Shown here piece by piece: positions 1-5,315 of a DNA stretch of 7,520 nt. The position numbers were made by a program, and so were the translations under genes. The notes under the pieces were generated by a model. That model was not told the origin of the DNA. It worked only from the letters and a program-made list of their open reading frames with translations, and made no database searches. The stretch is taken from assembly GCA_902462035.1 (NCBI GenBank), contig CABQAC010000102.1:1-7520 (forward strand). Reading direction: 5' to 3'. Numbering within the stretch: the stretch's first letter is position 1; the number at the start of each line of letters is the position of its first letter. This DNA is from an uncultured Eubacteriales bacterium (GTDB lineage: Bacteria > Bacillota > Clostridia > Oscillospirales > Acutalibacteraceae).

Positions 1-11
1 GCGGAGGATAC

Positions 12-17
12 TATAAT
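12..17 (+). promoter_or_regulatory. -10 box of the probable nadE promoter
   Basis: A perfect TATAAT lies about 108 bases before the nadE start codon, so transcription would begin near position 24. The matching -35 element would fall just left of the window and cannot be checked. No other plus-strand gene lies between it and nadE, so it is the natural promoter for that gene, giving a leader of about 100 nt. Confidence 0.6.
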
Positions 18-26
18 ACTAGCATG

Positions 27-60
27 CCTTTTCCCCGCCGCATGCGCGCCGGGGGAAAGG
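27..60 (+). other. Leader hairpin 1 upstream of nadE
   Basis: Bases 27-37 pair with 50-60 to form an 11-bp stem (10 Watson-Crick pairs and one G-T wobble at 32/55). The 12-base loop contains the self-complementary CGCATGCG. It starts within a few bases of the predicted transcription start. No T-run follows, so it is not an intrinsic terminator. It could stabilise the 5' end of the mRNA or belong to a leader control element. It does not match any NAD riboswitch I know. Confidence 0.45.
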
Positions 61-81
61 CGGGTTTCGACCCATGCGAAA

Positions 82-104
82 AGGGCCGCCGCGGAAACGG
101 CCCT
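82..104 (+). other. Leader hairpin 2 just before the nadE ribosome binding site
   Basis: AGGGCCG (82-88) pairs perfectly with CGGCCCT (98-104) around a 9-base loop. It ends only four bases before the AAAGGAT at 108-114 that probably serves as the Shine-Dalgarno sequence of nadE. That position would allow an influence on translation, but no alternative pairing that hides the ribosome site is obvious. Confidence 0.4.
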
Positions 105-125
105 GCGAAAGGATGATCGGGAAGC

Positions 126-2027
126 ATGAAAGATGGTTTTCTCCGCGTTTGCGCCGCCACGCCGGAGATCCGGGTGGCGGACTGCGCGTATAACGCCAAT
201 GCCGTCGCCGCCCTGGCCGCGGAAGCCGCGGGCAGGGGCGCAAGCCTGGTGGTATTCCCCGAACTTTGTTTGACCGGCTACACCTGCGGGGATTTGTTTT
301 TGCAGGCGCCGCTGCAGCAAGGCGCTCAAAACGCCCTGCTGCAGGTGGCAGAGGACACAAAAACGCTCGATTGCCTGGTTGTGGCGGGCCTGCCCGTCCA
401 GTGCGGCCCGGCGCTTTATAACTGCGCCGCCGTCGTCTACCACGGCGAGGTGCTGGGCTTGGTGCCCAAGGGCAACGTTCCGAATTACGGGGAATTTTAC
501 GAGCAGCGCCATTTTACAGCGGGCGCCGGCCGCCGCACGGTAACGCTGGGCGGTAAGGAAATCCCTTTAAGCCCCGACCTGCTTTTTTGCTGCCAAAACC
601 TGCCGGGCTTTGTGCTTGGGGTGGAAATCTGCGAGGATTTATGGGTATCGGAGCCGCCGTCGGGCAAGCTGTGCGCCTGGGGTGCCACGGTGATTGCCAA
701 CCCTTCCGCCAGCAACGAGGTAGTGGGAAAAGCGGAATACCGGCGCCAGCTGGTAACCGGCCAATCGGCCCGGACCCTTTCGGCCTATGTTTACGCCGAC
801 GCGGGCGAAGGGGAGTCCACCACCGACCTGGTGTTTTCCGGCCATAACCTGGTCGCGGAAAACGGCGCCGTGCTGGCAGAATCCAAACGGTTTACCACCG
901 GCCTTGCGTTTGCGGACGTGGATTTGCAGCGCGTAGCGGGCGAACGGCTGCGCATGAATACTTATCAGGGCCAGGCGGGCGGCGAGCGAATTTCCTTTTT
1001 TCTGCCCCTGCGGGAATTGTCCCTGGTGCGTTCCTTCCCCGCCCTTCCCTTTGTGCCGCTTGACCAAGGCGACCGCGGGCGCCGTTGCGAGGAGGTCCTA
1101 TCCATCCAGGCTGCCGGGCTTTGCAAACGGCTGCGCCATACCGGCGTGAAAACCGCGGTGCTGGGCCTGTCCGGCGGGCTGGATTCCACCTTGGCGCTGC
1201 TGGTCGCCATCCGGGCATTCGACCGGCTGGGCCTTGACCGCAAGGGGGTGCTGGCAATCACCATGCCCTGTTTCGGCACCACCAGCCGCACCAAGCAAAA
1301 CGCGCAGGTTCTGGCCGAGCTGATGGGCTGTTCTTTCCAGGAGATCCCCATTGGGGACACGGTGCTTTCCCACCTGCGCGACATCGGCCACGATCCAGAA
1401 AACCAGGACGCGGCCTTTGAAAACGCCCAGGCCAGGGAACGGACCCAAGTGCTGATGGACATCGCCAATCAGCAAAACGGTCTGGTGGTAGGCACTGGGG
1501 ATTTGTCCGAGCTGGCCTTGGGCTGGGCGACCTATAACGGGGACCACATGTCCATGTACGGCGTCAACGCGTCCATTCCCAAAACCCTGGTGCGTCATTT
1601 GGTGGCTTATGAGGCGGACCGCAGCGGCGAAGCGCTGGGAATGGTACTGCGGGATATTCTGGATACCCCGGTCAGCCCTGAGCTGCTCCCCCCCAAGGAT
1701 GGGGAGATTGCCCAGCGGACCGAAGAACTGGTCGGCCCATACGAGCTGCACGACTTTTTTCTGTATTACATGCTGCGGTTCGGCTTTATGCCATCTAAAA
1801 TTCTGCGGATGGCGGAATACGCGCTGGGGGAACGGTACCCCCGGGCGGAAATCTTGCGCTGGATGAAGATTTTTTACCGCCGCTTCTTCTCCCAGCAATT
1901 TAAGCGCTCCTGTTTGCCGGACGGCCCCAAGGTTGGGTCGGTGGGCTTGTCCCCACGGGGGGACTGGCGGATGCCCAGCGATGCCTGCGCGGCTTTGTGG
2001 CTGCAGGATTTGGATCGTCTTTCCTGA
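126..2027 (+). CDS. nadE: Glutamine-dependent NAD+ synthetase
   Basis: This cytoplasmic enzyme (EC 6.3.5.1) carries out the last step of NAD+ synthesis: it amidates nicotinate adenine dinucleotide, using glutamine nitrogen and ATP. The 633-residue protein has the two-domain form. Residues 5 to about 300 are a nitrilase-type glutaminase with the expected catalytic triad: Glu46 (in VVFPELCLTGY), Lys115 (in LVPKGNVPNYGEF) and Cys169 (in GVEICEDLW). These are spaced like the triad of the Mycobacterium tuberculosis enzyme. The C-terminal half is the synthetase, with the PP-loop SGGLDST at 349-355, GTGDLSELALGW further on, and the family ending KRSCLPDGPKVGSV then SPRGDWRMPSDA. The start is supported by the family N-terminus (GFLRVCAATPEIRVADC). 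AAAGGAT lies 11 bases upstream, a slightly long spacing. The gene appears complete and monocistronic. Because it has its own glutaminase domain, it should not depend on free ammonia. Confidence 0.97.
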   Translation: MKDGFLRVCAATPEIRVADCAYNANAVAALAAEAAGRGASLVVFPELCLTGYTCGDLFLQAPLQQGAQNALLQVAEDTKTLDCLVVAGLPVQCGPALYNCAAVVYHGEVLGLVPKGNVPNYGEFYEQRHFTAGAGRRTVTLGGKEIPLSPDLLFCCQNLPGFVLGVEICEDLWVSEPPSGKLCAWGATVIANPSASNEVVGKAEYRRQLVTGQSARTLSAYVYADAGEGESTTDLVFSGHNLVAENGAVLAESKRFTTGLAFADVDLQRVAGERLRMNTYQGQAGGERISFFLPLRELSLVRSFPALPFVPLDQGDRGRRCEEVLSIQAAGLCKRLRHTGVKTAVLGLSGGLDSTLALLVAIRAFDRLGLDRKGVLAITMPCFGTTSRTKQNAQVLAELMGCSFQEIPIGDTVLSHLRDIGHDPENQDAAFENAQARERTQVLMDIANQQNGLVVGTGDLSELALGWATYNGDHMSMYGVNASIPKTLVRHLVAYEADRSGEALGMVLRDILDTPVSPELLPPKDGEIAQRTEELVGPYELHDFFLYYMLRFGFMPSKILRMAEYALGERYPRAEILRWMKIFYRRFFSQQFKRSCLPDGPKVGSVGLSPRGDWRMPSDACAALWLQDLDRLS

Positions 2028-2387
2028 TCGGTTTGTAGCATCTGGCTAAGCGGCAAAACAGCGCAGCGGGATACTTGGCGGCATAAAACAACAATCGCTG
2101 GGGTAAAAAGGGCTTTTGCGTCTTTTGCCGTATGAAAACCCTTGCCGCAGGATGTGTTGCGCAATGAAAAAAACGCCCCCAATCTTCGGCAGCTTTTTAA
2201 CACCGGCGCGCAAACGAAGTACAGCTGGAAGCCTTTAAACCATGCAGGCGCGTTTCACGCCGAAAAAAGTGCGGATCGCTTCCCGGACAGCCTCTGCCAT
2301 TCCATCGGTCCTTCCCCATGTTGTGGCGGAGCAATACGGTGGGGCTGCCGGCGGCTCCGTATGTAACGGTTATATGGTGCGGTCATG

Positions 2388-2425
2388 AAAGAACCGGCGA
2401 AGAGATACTTCGCCGGTTCTTTTTT
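2388..2425 (+). terminator. Strong intrinsic terminator, plus strand
   Basis: AAAGAACCGGCGAAG (2388-2402) pairs perfectly with its complement at 2408-2422 around a 5-base AGATA loop. Six T residues at 2420-2425 follow the GC-rich part. On the minus strand only three T residues follow, so it works mainly for plus-strand transcripts. The only known upstream plus-strand gene is nadE, whose stop is about 360 bases away, so it ends either a long nadE mRNA or an unrecognised short transcript. Confidence 0.88.
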
Positions 2426-2461
2426 GTAAGGTGAGAAACGCCCCGTTCTGCGGGATACCAA

Positions 2462-2497
2462 GGTTTTTAAACTTAATGCCATGAAGTTTTAAAAACC
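2462..2497. repeat. AT-rich imperfect palindrome
   Basis: GGTTTTTAAACTT (2462-2474) is the inverted copy of AAGTTTTAAAAACC (2484-2497) with one extra base, around a 9-base centre. It lies in the gap between the nadE terminator and the spmB end. No T-run is correctly placed beyond either arm, so it is not a convincing terminator. It could be a protein-binding dyad or chance in AT-rich DNA. Confidence 0.35.
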
Positions 2498-2524
2498 CCT
2501 TTTAACGGGCTAGGACAGCAAAGG

Positions 2525-2547
2525 CGCGTGGGAAAACGTTCCGCGCG
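2525..2547. other. GC-rich hairpin downstream of spmB
   Basis: CGCGT (2525-2529) and GGAA (2531-2534) pair with TTCC and GCGCG (2539-2547) around an AACG loop, with base 2530 bulged and one G-T wobble. It is the best stem-loop downstream of the spmAB operon, about 120 bases after the spmB stop. The T-run on the minus-strand side is only three bases, so it is at best a weak terminator or an mRNA 3'-end stabiliser. Confidence 0.3.
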
Positions 2548-2666
2548 TCTTTAAACGCTTGCCGGGGCCATGCTATTTTAGGACGATTTAAAGCTCCGGC
2601 TTAGCCGCTGGGTTCTGGCTGCGTTTACCAAAGTACAACGCGGCTGGATAAGAGGCCTGACACAAA

Positions 2667-3191
2667 TTAGTACCCAAAAAACAGCCGGACGGTAACCCCG
2701 GCCATAATAAAGCTGGCAAAATCCGCGCAAAGAGCGGCAGGCAGGGCATGGCGGGTCTTTTTAATTGCGATTGCGCCAAAATAAACGGTAATGGTGTAAA
2801 AAGTGGTCTCGGTAGCGCCCGCCATAACCGCGGCCATACGGCCCGCAAAGCTGTCCGGTCCCAAGGATTTAATCAAATTTTCGAGCAGCGCGATAGAACC
2901 GCTGCCAGATACCGGCCGAAGCAGGGCCAAGGGAATGACCTCGGACGGGATACCCAGCAGGCTGGCTGCCGGGCGCAAAAAAGCGCTGAGCATATCCAGC
3001 GCACCCGAAGCCTTAAACATGGATACCGCGGTAATCAGGCCTACCAGAGAGGGCAGAATGGAAAAACAGGATTTTGCCCCTTCTTTGGCGCCGAAAACGA
3101 ACTCGTTGAACACCGGCACCTTGCGCGCCAGCGCCACGGCTAAAATGGCCAGCATAACGGCGGGAACAAAATAAGCGGTAATTTCACCCAA
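2667..3191 (-). CDS. spmB: Spore maturation protein B
   Basis: This integral membrane protein of 174 residues matches the usual SpmB length. In Bacillus subtilis SpmA and SpmB are needed for proper dehydration of the spore core and hence heat resistance; the substrate they move, if any, is not established. Visible family features are an N-terminal membrane segment (about 5-22), VFGAKEGAKSCFSILPSLVG (32-51), ASGALD (61-66), LRPVSGSGS (91-99), and the stretch from GPDSFAGR (111-118) through ATETTFYTITVYFGA (126-140). The fold is of the nucleoside-recognition (Gate) membrane type. I accept the TTG start at 3191: AAGGAGG (3199-3205) sits 7 bases upstream, and starting at the next Met would cut the first membrane helix. 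Its start overlaps the end of spmA by 8 bases, which implies translational coupling. There is no convincing terminator directly after it. Confidence 0.94.
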   Translation of the reverse strand: MGEITAYFVPAVMLAILAVALARKVPVFNEFVFGAKEGAKSCFSILPSLVGLITAVSMFKASGALDMLSAFLRPAASLLGIPSEVIPLALLRPVSGSGSIALLENLIKSLGPDSFAGRMAAVMAGATETTFYTITVYFGAIAIKKTRHALPAALCADFASFIMAGVTVRLFFGY

Positions 3192-3768
3192 GGGCCTTCC
3201 TCCTTCCCAGCAGCTTTGCCATCACGATTCCAACGGCCAGGGCGCAAAGGGAGGAAACGACAATAGCAGGGATAATATCAAAGGGGGTTTGGCACCCATA
3301 ATTGGAACGGATGACGGCGATGGTGGACGGAATCAGCTGCAAGCAGGCGGTGTTCATCACCACGAAAGTAACCATATGGTTGCTGGCTGTGTCGCTGCCC
3401 CGGTTATCCCGCGCCAGTTCCTGCATGGCCGCAATGCCCAGGGGCGTGGCCGCGTTGCCCATGCCCAGCAGATTGGCCGAAATATTCATGCTGATGGCGC
3501 GCGCGGCTTTGCCGTCCGGCGGCAAGCCGGGAAACAGCAGCCGCAGCACCGGGCGGAACAGCCGGGCAAGGGCGTTGGTAATCCCTCCCTGGTCGGCCAC
3601 CCGCATCATGCCGCTCCAAAGGCACATTGCCCCCAGCAGGGAAATGACCAGCGACACCGCGTCGCTGGCGCCGGTGAACATGGCCTGGGATACCTGGCTG
3701 ATGCGCCCGGTCGCGGCGCCGCATAAAATACTGACGATCATGATTCCCGCCCAAATGGCATTCATCAT
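3184..3768 (-). CDS. spmA: Spore maturation protein A
   Basis: The product is a 194-residue multi-pass membrane protein, close to the length of B. subtilis SpmA. It acts with SpmB during spore maturation, affecting core dehydration and cortex state. The signature is MNISANLLGMGNAATPLGI (94-112), followed by VVMNTACLQLIPSTIAVIR (136-154) and TPFDI (161-165), all typical of the family. Hydrophobic segments lie at about 4-20, 37-54, 96-115, 132-153 and 166-187. Two Met codons are adjacent at the start; a GGAGGGGG stretch lies upstream (3779-3786), slightly far from the first ATG. It is the first gene of a two-gene operon with spmB. In B. subtilis these genes follow dacB in a SigmaE-dependent operon. 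Here no dacB is present, and the operon has its own SigmaE-like promoter. Confidence 0.95.
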   Translation of the reverse strand: MMNAIWAGIMIVSILCGAATGRISQVSQAMFTGASDAVSLVISLLGAMCLWSGMMRVADQGGITNALARLFRPVLRLLFPGLPPDGKAARAISMNISANLLGMGNAATPLGIAAMQELARDNRGSDTASNHMVTFVVMNTACLQLIPSTIAVIRSNYGCQTPFDIIPAIVVSSLCALAVGIVMAKLLGRRKALG

Positions 3769-3805
3769 GGCTGACAGGCCCCCTCCGTTATGGATTCCAC
3801 GGTTT

Positions 3806-3835
3806 ATATGTATGGCGGGCCTGTTTTTTTATGAC
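3806..3835 (-). promoter_or_regulatory. SigmaE-like promoter of spmAB
   Basis: Reading on the minus strand, GTCATAAA (3835-3828) is followed after 13 bases by CATACATA (3814-3807). This closely resembles the B. subtilis SigmaE consensus (GTCATATT and CATACAAT, 13-15 bases apart). Transcription would start near 3800, about 30 bases before the spmA ATG. Mother-cell control fits the known regulation of spmAB. The match was judged by eye, and SigmaE and SigmaK elements overlap in the -10 region. Confidence 0.6.
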
Positions 3836-3969
3836 TGGCGGCAAAACGATGATTTTGGTCCAGTTTTGATTCGTTTACTCAAAAAACAACAGAATAATCC
3901 GAAGGTACAGCGGATCGGCTATCCGCTTGCAAGCAAAATAATGTCAATTTTGTGTCTGAAAAAGGAGAT

Positions 3970-3993
3970 TTCGTCAAAATAGGGATTGACGAA
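3970..3993. promoter_or_regulatory. Inverted pair of Spo0A-box-like sites
   Basis: TTCGTCAA (3970-3977) and TTGACGAA (3986-3993) form a perfect 8-bp dyad with an 8-base centre. Each half contains TGACGAA, which fits the published Spo0A box TGNCGAA, once on each strand. The right half overlaps the -35 of a possible plus-strand promoter. The dyad lies in the gap between spmA and the abrB-type gene, about 135 bases upstream of the spmA promoter, so either gene could be controlled from it. Confidence 0.45.
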
Positions 3994-4014
3994 TACTGGG
4001 TTTTCGGGTATGAT
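3986..4014 (+). promoter_or_regulatory. Possible distal SigmaA promoter toward the abrB-type gene
   Basis: TTGACG (3986-3991) and TATGAT (4009-4014) are separated by exactly 17 bases, each with a good match to the SigmaA hexamers. Transcription would start about 205 bases before the regulator gene and run through AT-rich DNA into it. The surrounding AT-richness makes a chance match quite possible. B. subtilis abrB also has two promoters, but they lie much closer together. Confidence 0.35.
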
Positions 4015-4142
4015 AATAAAAAATTGATTAAATTTGATTTATTTTTATTCGCCTTCCAAACCATTCGATTAAATTTTTTGCACAAATAATCGGATCCAAA
4101 AAATTGTTGAAAAATAGTCACAAAAAATTAACAAAAAAGTAT

Positions 4143-4171
4143 TTGACAAGTTTTTTATTTATTGGTATTAT
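4143..4171 (+). promoter_or_regulatory. SigmaA promoter of the abrB-type gene, extended -10
   Basis: A perfect TTGACA (4143-4148) is followed after 17 bases by TATTAT (4166-4171), preceded by TGG, so the -10 is of the extended TGn type. Transcription should start near 4178, giving a leader of about 48 nt before the ATG. This is the strongest promoter in the window and predicts high expression during vegetative growth unless repressed. Confidence 0.82.
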
Positions 4172-4185
4172 ATGGATAGTAGCCC

Positions 4186-4201
4186 ACATTAATCGACATT
4201 T
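4186..4201. repeat. 16-base repeat, copy 1, with Spo0A-like box between promoter and start codon
   Basis: The sequence ACATTAATCGACATTT recurs with one change at 4543-4558, on the other side of the regulator gene. On the minus strand it contains TGTCGAT (4198-4192), six of seven bases of the B. subtilis Spo0A box TGTCGAA. It sits at about +15 to +21 of the predicted transcript. Spo0A is known to repress B. subtilis abrB from boxes downstream of its transcription start, so the placement is suggestive. Confidence 0.45.
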
Positions 4202-4225
4202 CATACATAGAAAGGGAGTTTTTTC

Positions 4226-4474
4226 ATGAAATCTATTGGAATCGTACGGAAAATTGACCCTGTTGGTCGAATCGTGCTGCCCATCGAGCTGCGCAAGACG
4301 CTGGGAATCGATGATGATACCGCGCTTGAAATCTTTGTTGACGGCGAAAAAATCATTTTGAAAAAGTATGCGCCTTCCTGCATTTTCTGCGACAGCGACG
4401 ATGGCGTCATTTCCTATAAAGGAAGAAACGTCTGCGAAAACTGCATCAAAGAATTATACAGCAGCAAACACTAA
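4226..4474 (+). CDS. abrB: AbrB-family transition-state regulator with CxxC tail
   Basis: A small DNA-binding protein of 82 residues. Residues 1-48 form a swapped-hairpin AbrB/SpoVT DNA-binding domain very close to B. subtilis AbrB and Abh: GIVRKIDPVGRIVLPIELRK (5-24), TLGI, then ALEIFVDGEKIILKKY (33-48). Members bind AT-rich promoter DNA as dimers or tetramers and repress stationary-phase and sporulation genes. The tail differs from AbrB: Cys52-x2-Cys55 and Cys70-x2-Cys73 replace the usual AbrB multimerisation domain and look like a small zinc-ribbon. This form is common in Clostridia. The start is secure: AAAGGGAG (4211-4218) sits 7 bases upstream. The gene is monocistronic, with its own strong promoter and terminator, and is divergent from spmA. 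The symbol is given at family level; true equivalence to B. subtilis AbrB is not shown. Confidence 0.9.
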   Translation: MKSIGIVRKIDPVGRIVLPIELRKTLGIDDDTALEIFVDGEKIILKKYAPSCIFCDSDDGVISYKGRNVCENCIKELYSSKH

Positions 4475-4488
4475 TCGGCCGCAACCAT

Positions 4489-4530
4489 AAAAAAACAGCT
4501 TTTCCCCCTGTGGGGAAAAGCTGTTTTTTT
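4489..4530. terminator. Bidirectional intrinsic terminator
   Basis: ACAGCTTTTCCCC (4495-4507) pairs perfectly with 4512-4524 around a 4-base loop. Seven A residues (4489-4495) precede it and seven T residues (4524-4530) follow it, so the hairpin carries a U-run in both directions. It ends the abrB-type gene on the plus strand, 15 bases after the stop, and can end the convergent minus-strand operon whose last gene stops at 4613. Confidence 0.92.
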
Positions 4531-4542
4531 GCGTATCCCGCA

Positions 4543-4558
4543 ACATAAATCGACATTT
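4543..4558. repeat. 16-base repeat, copy 2, with Spo0A-like box
   Basis: ACATAAATCGACATTT matches copy 1 at 4186-4201 in 15 of 16 positions and in the same orientation. It contains TGTCGAT on the minus strand (4555-4549). It lies between the shared terminator and the convergent gene end, where a promoter-linked role is not obvious. Confidence 0.35.
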
Positions 4559-4578
4559 TTCGCGCAATTTTGAATGGC

Positions 4579-4600
4579 TGTGGAAAAAGATTGTGGAAAA
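4579..4600 (-). promoter_or_regulatory. Two DnaA-box-like sites in direct repeat
   Basis: TGTGGAAAA occurs at 4579-4587 and 4592-4600, 13 bases apart. On the minus strand this reads TTTTCCACA, which fits the DnaA box consensus TTWTNCACA. The pair lies in the 82-base gap between the shared terminator and the end of the convergent gene. No dnaA, dnaN or other origin genes are present, so this is not argued to be oriC. A DnaA-binding cluster or chance are the alternatives. Confidence 0.35.
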
Positions 4601-4612
4601 CCCGGCTGAACG

Positions 4613-5254
4613 TCACGAAGATCCAACTGTAAAGTCCGGTACCACTTCGTACAAAATTTGGTACAGCGCAACGGCGCGGCCGCGGTAAATTTGATACGCC
4701 GCCTCCGCCTTGCGGATATTATTCATCGAGCCAATCCCACCGGCATCGATTTCGTCGTACTTTTTCTGCAAATCTTGCTCCACCGTGCTGACCCATTCTC
4801 CTTGTTGGGCCTGTACTTCCTGCAGGCGGCCGCTGTCAAGCACCGTCATCTTTTCCATAACACGGCCGATTTCTTCCTTCCAGATATTGATATACTCGTT
4901 GTAAACGTTTAACACTTGGGTATTGTTCATCGCTTGGTTCATTTTTTGCTCAAACGCGGCGTCATAGGGATTTTTAGCAAACTGTTCCGCAAAATCCGTC
5001 TTCGGCGGTAACGAGGATAACGTTTGTCCAGAAGATGCGTCCTGCGCAGAGGACGTGCCGGGCTGGGAGGAATCCGCAACGTTGGAAGCCAGGCTTTCAG
5101 CGCCGCTTTCCGCATCCTGCCCGCCGTTTTGGGGGAATCCGCCCGCCAGCGCCACGGCGCCACCCGCCAGCAAAACCACCGCCACGATAAAAATGATGAC
5201 GCCAATGTAAAAGGGATGAAGCCTTGCGGCCGCCACGCGTTTTCCTTTTGCCAT
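4613..5254 (-). CDS. Single-pass membrane protein with LprI/DUF1311-like outer domain
   Basis: The product is a 213-residue protein with a short basic N-terminus, one membrane helix at about 15-37, a Ser/Gly/Gln/Asp-rich linker (about 39-85), and a mostly helical outer domain (about 98-207). The outer domain recalls the lysozyme-inhibitor LprI (DUF1311) family: an N...Y start, QxxW-like QGEW, a GGIGS turn, then a helix with RGRAVAL. It has no cysteines, unlike many LprI proteins, so the link is tentative. I place the start at 5254, because AAGGAAGG lies 8 bases upstream and the next residues lead straight into the membrane helix; a longer frame reaching 5341 would overlap the previous gene and lacks such a site. 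It is the last gene of a minus-strand run, 61 bases after the binding-protein gene. The orientation should place the C-terminal domain outside the membrane. Confidence 0.8.
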   Translation of the reverse strand: MAKGKRVAAARLHPFYIGVIIFIVAVVLLAGGAVALAGGFPQNGGQDAESGAESLASNVADSSQPGTSSAQDASSGQTLSSLPPKTDFAEQFAKNPYDAAFEQKMNQAMNNTQVLNVYNEYINIWKEEIGRVMEKMTVLDSGRLQEVQAQQGEWVSTVEQDLQKKYDEIDAGGIGSMNNIRKAEAAYQIYRGRAVALYQILYEVVPDFTVGSS

Positions 5255-5315
5255 AAATTCGACCTTCCTTTCGCGCATGCCGGGAGGATTGCCCGTTTTG
5301 GGCCTTTGGGGCTGC

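Larger units (their letters stand above)
2028..2666. other. Gene-free stretch between nadE and spmB
   Basis: These 639 bases hold no reading frame that I recognise or that has a good ribosome site. The contents are: an 8-bp perfect inverted repeat CGGCAAAA (2051-2058) / TTTTGCCG (2123-2130), which encloses CAGCG (2059-2063) / CGCTG (2096-2100); an imperfect repeat AAGGGCTTTT (2108-2117) / AAAACCCTT (2135-2143); a 6-bp repeat CGGAGC / GCTCCG around 2326-2359; the strong terminator at 2388-2425; an AT-rich near-palindrome at 2462-2497; and a GC-rich hairpin at 2525-2547. It is either a long nadE 3' untranslated region plus the spmB 3' region, or it hides a structured RNA. Confidence 0.6.

Noticed and set aside
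1098..1898. Long open frame (266 codons) on the minus strand
   Set aside because: It lies wholly opposite nadE, has no recognisable domain or ribosome site, and is explained by GC-rich codon use in the real gene. Others opposite nadE (639-1067, 892-1257, 965-1468) are rejected for the same reason.
2165..2195. Minus-strand T-run of seven after a G-rich stretch, like a terminator
   Set aside because: No stem longer than about four base pairs can be formed before the T-run.
2235..2300. Tiny minus-strand frame encoding MAEAVREAIRTFFG and seven more residues
   Set aside because: The peptide looks protein-like and has GGGGAAGGACC upstream, so it could be a micro-gene or the tail of a decayed gene. 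At 21 codons without a visible promoter or homologue it cannot be supported.
2142..2366. Plus-strand frame of 74 codons in the gap after nadE
   Set aside because: TTG start without a Shine-Dalgarno sequence, low-quality composition, and no resemblance to a known family. It crosses inverted repeats and is probably noncoding.
3302..3982. Open frame of 226 codons on the plus strand
   Set aside because: It is mostly antisense to spmA, runs through the spmA promoter into AT-rich control DNA, and shows no family pattern.
4531..4612. Replication origin
   Set aside because: Two DnaA-like boxes alone are not enough: no dnaA, dnaN, gyrB, rnpA or rpmH gene is nearby, and there is no long array of boxes or clear unwinding element.
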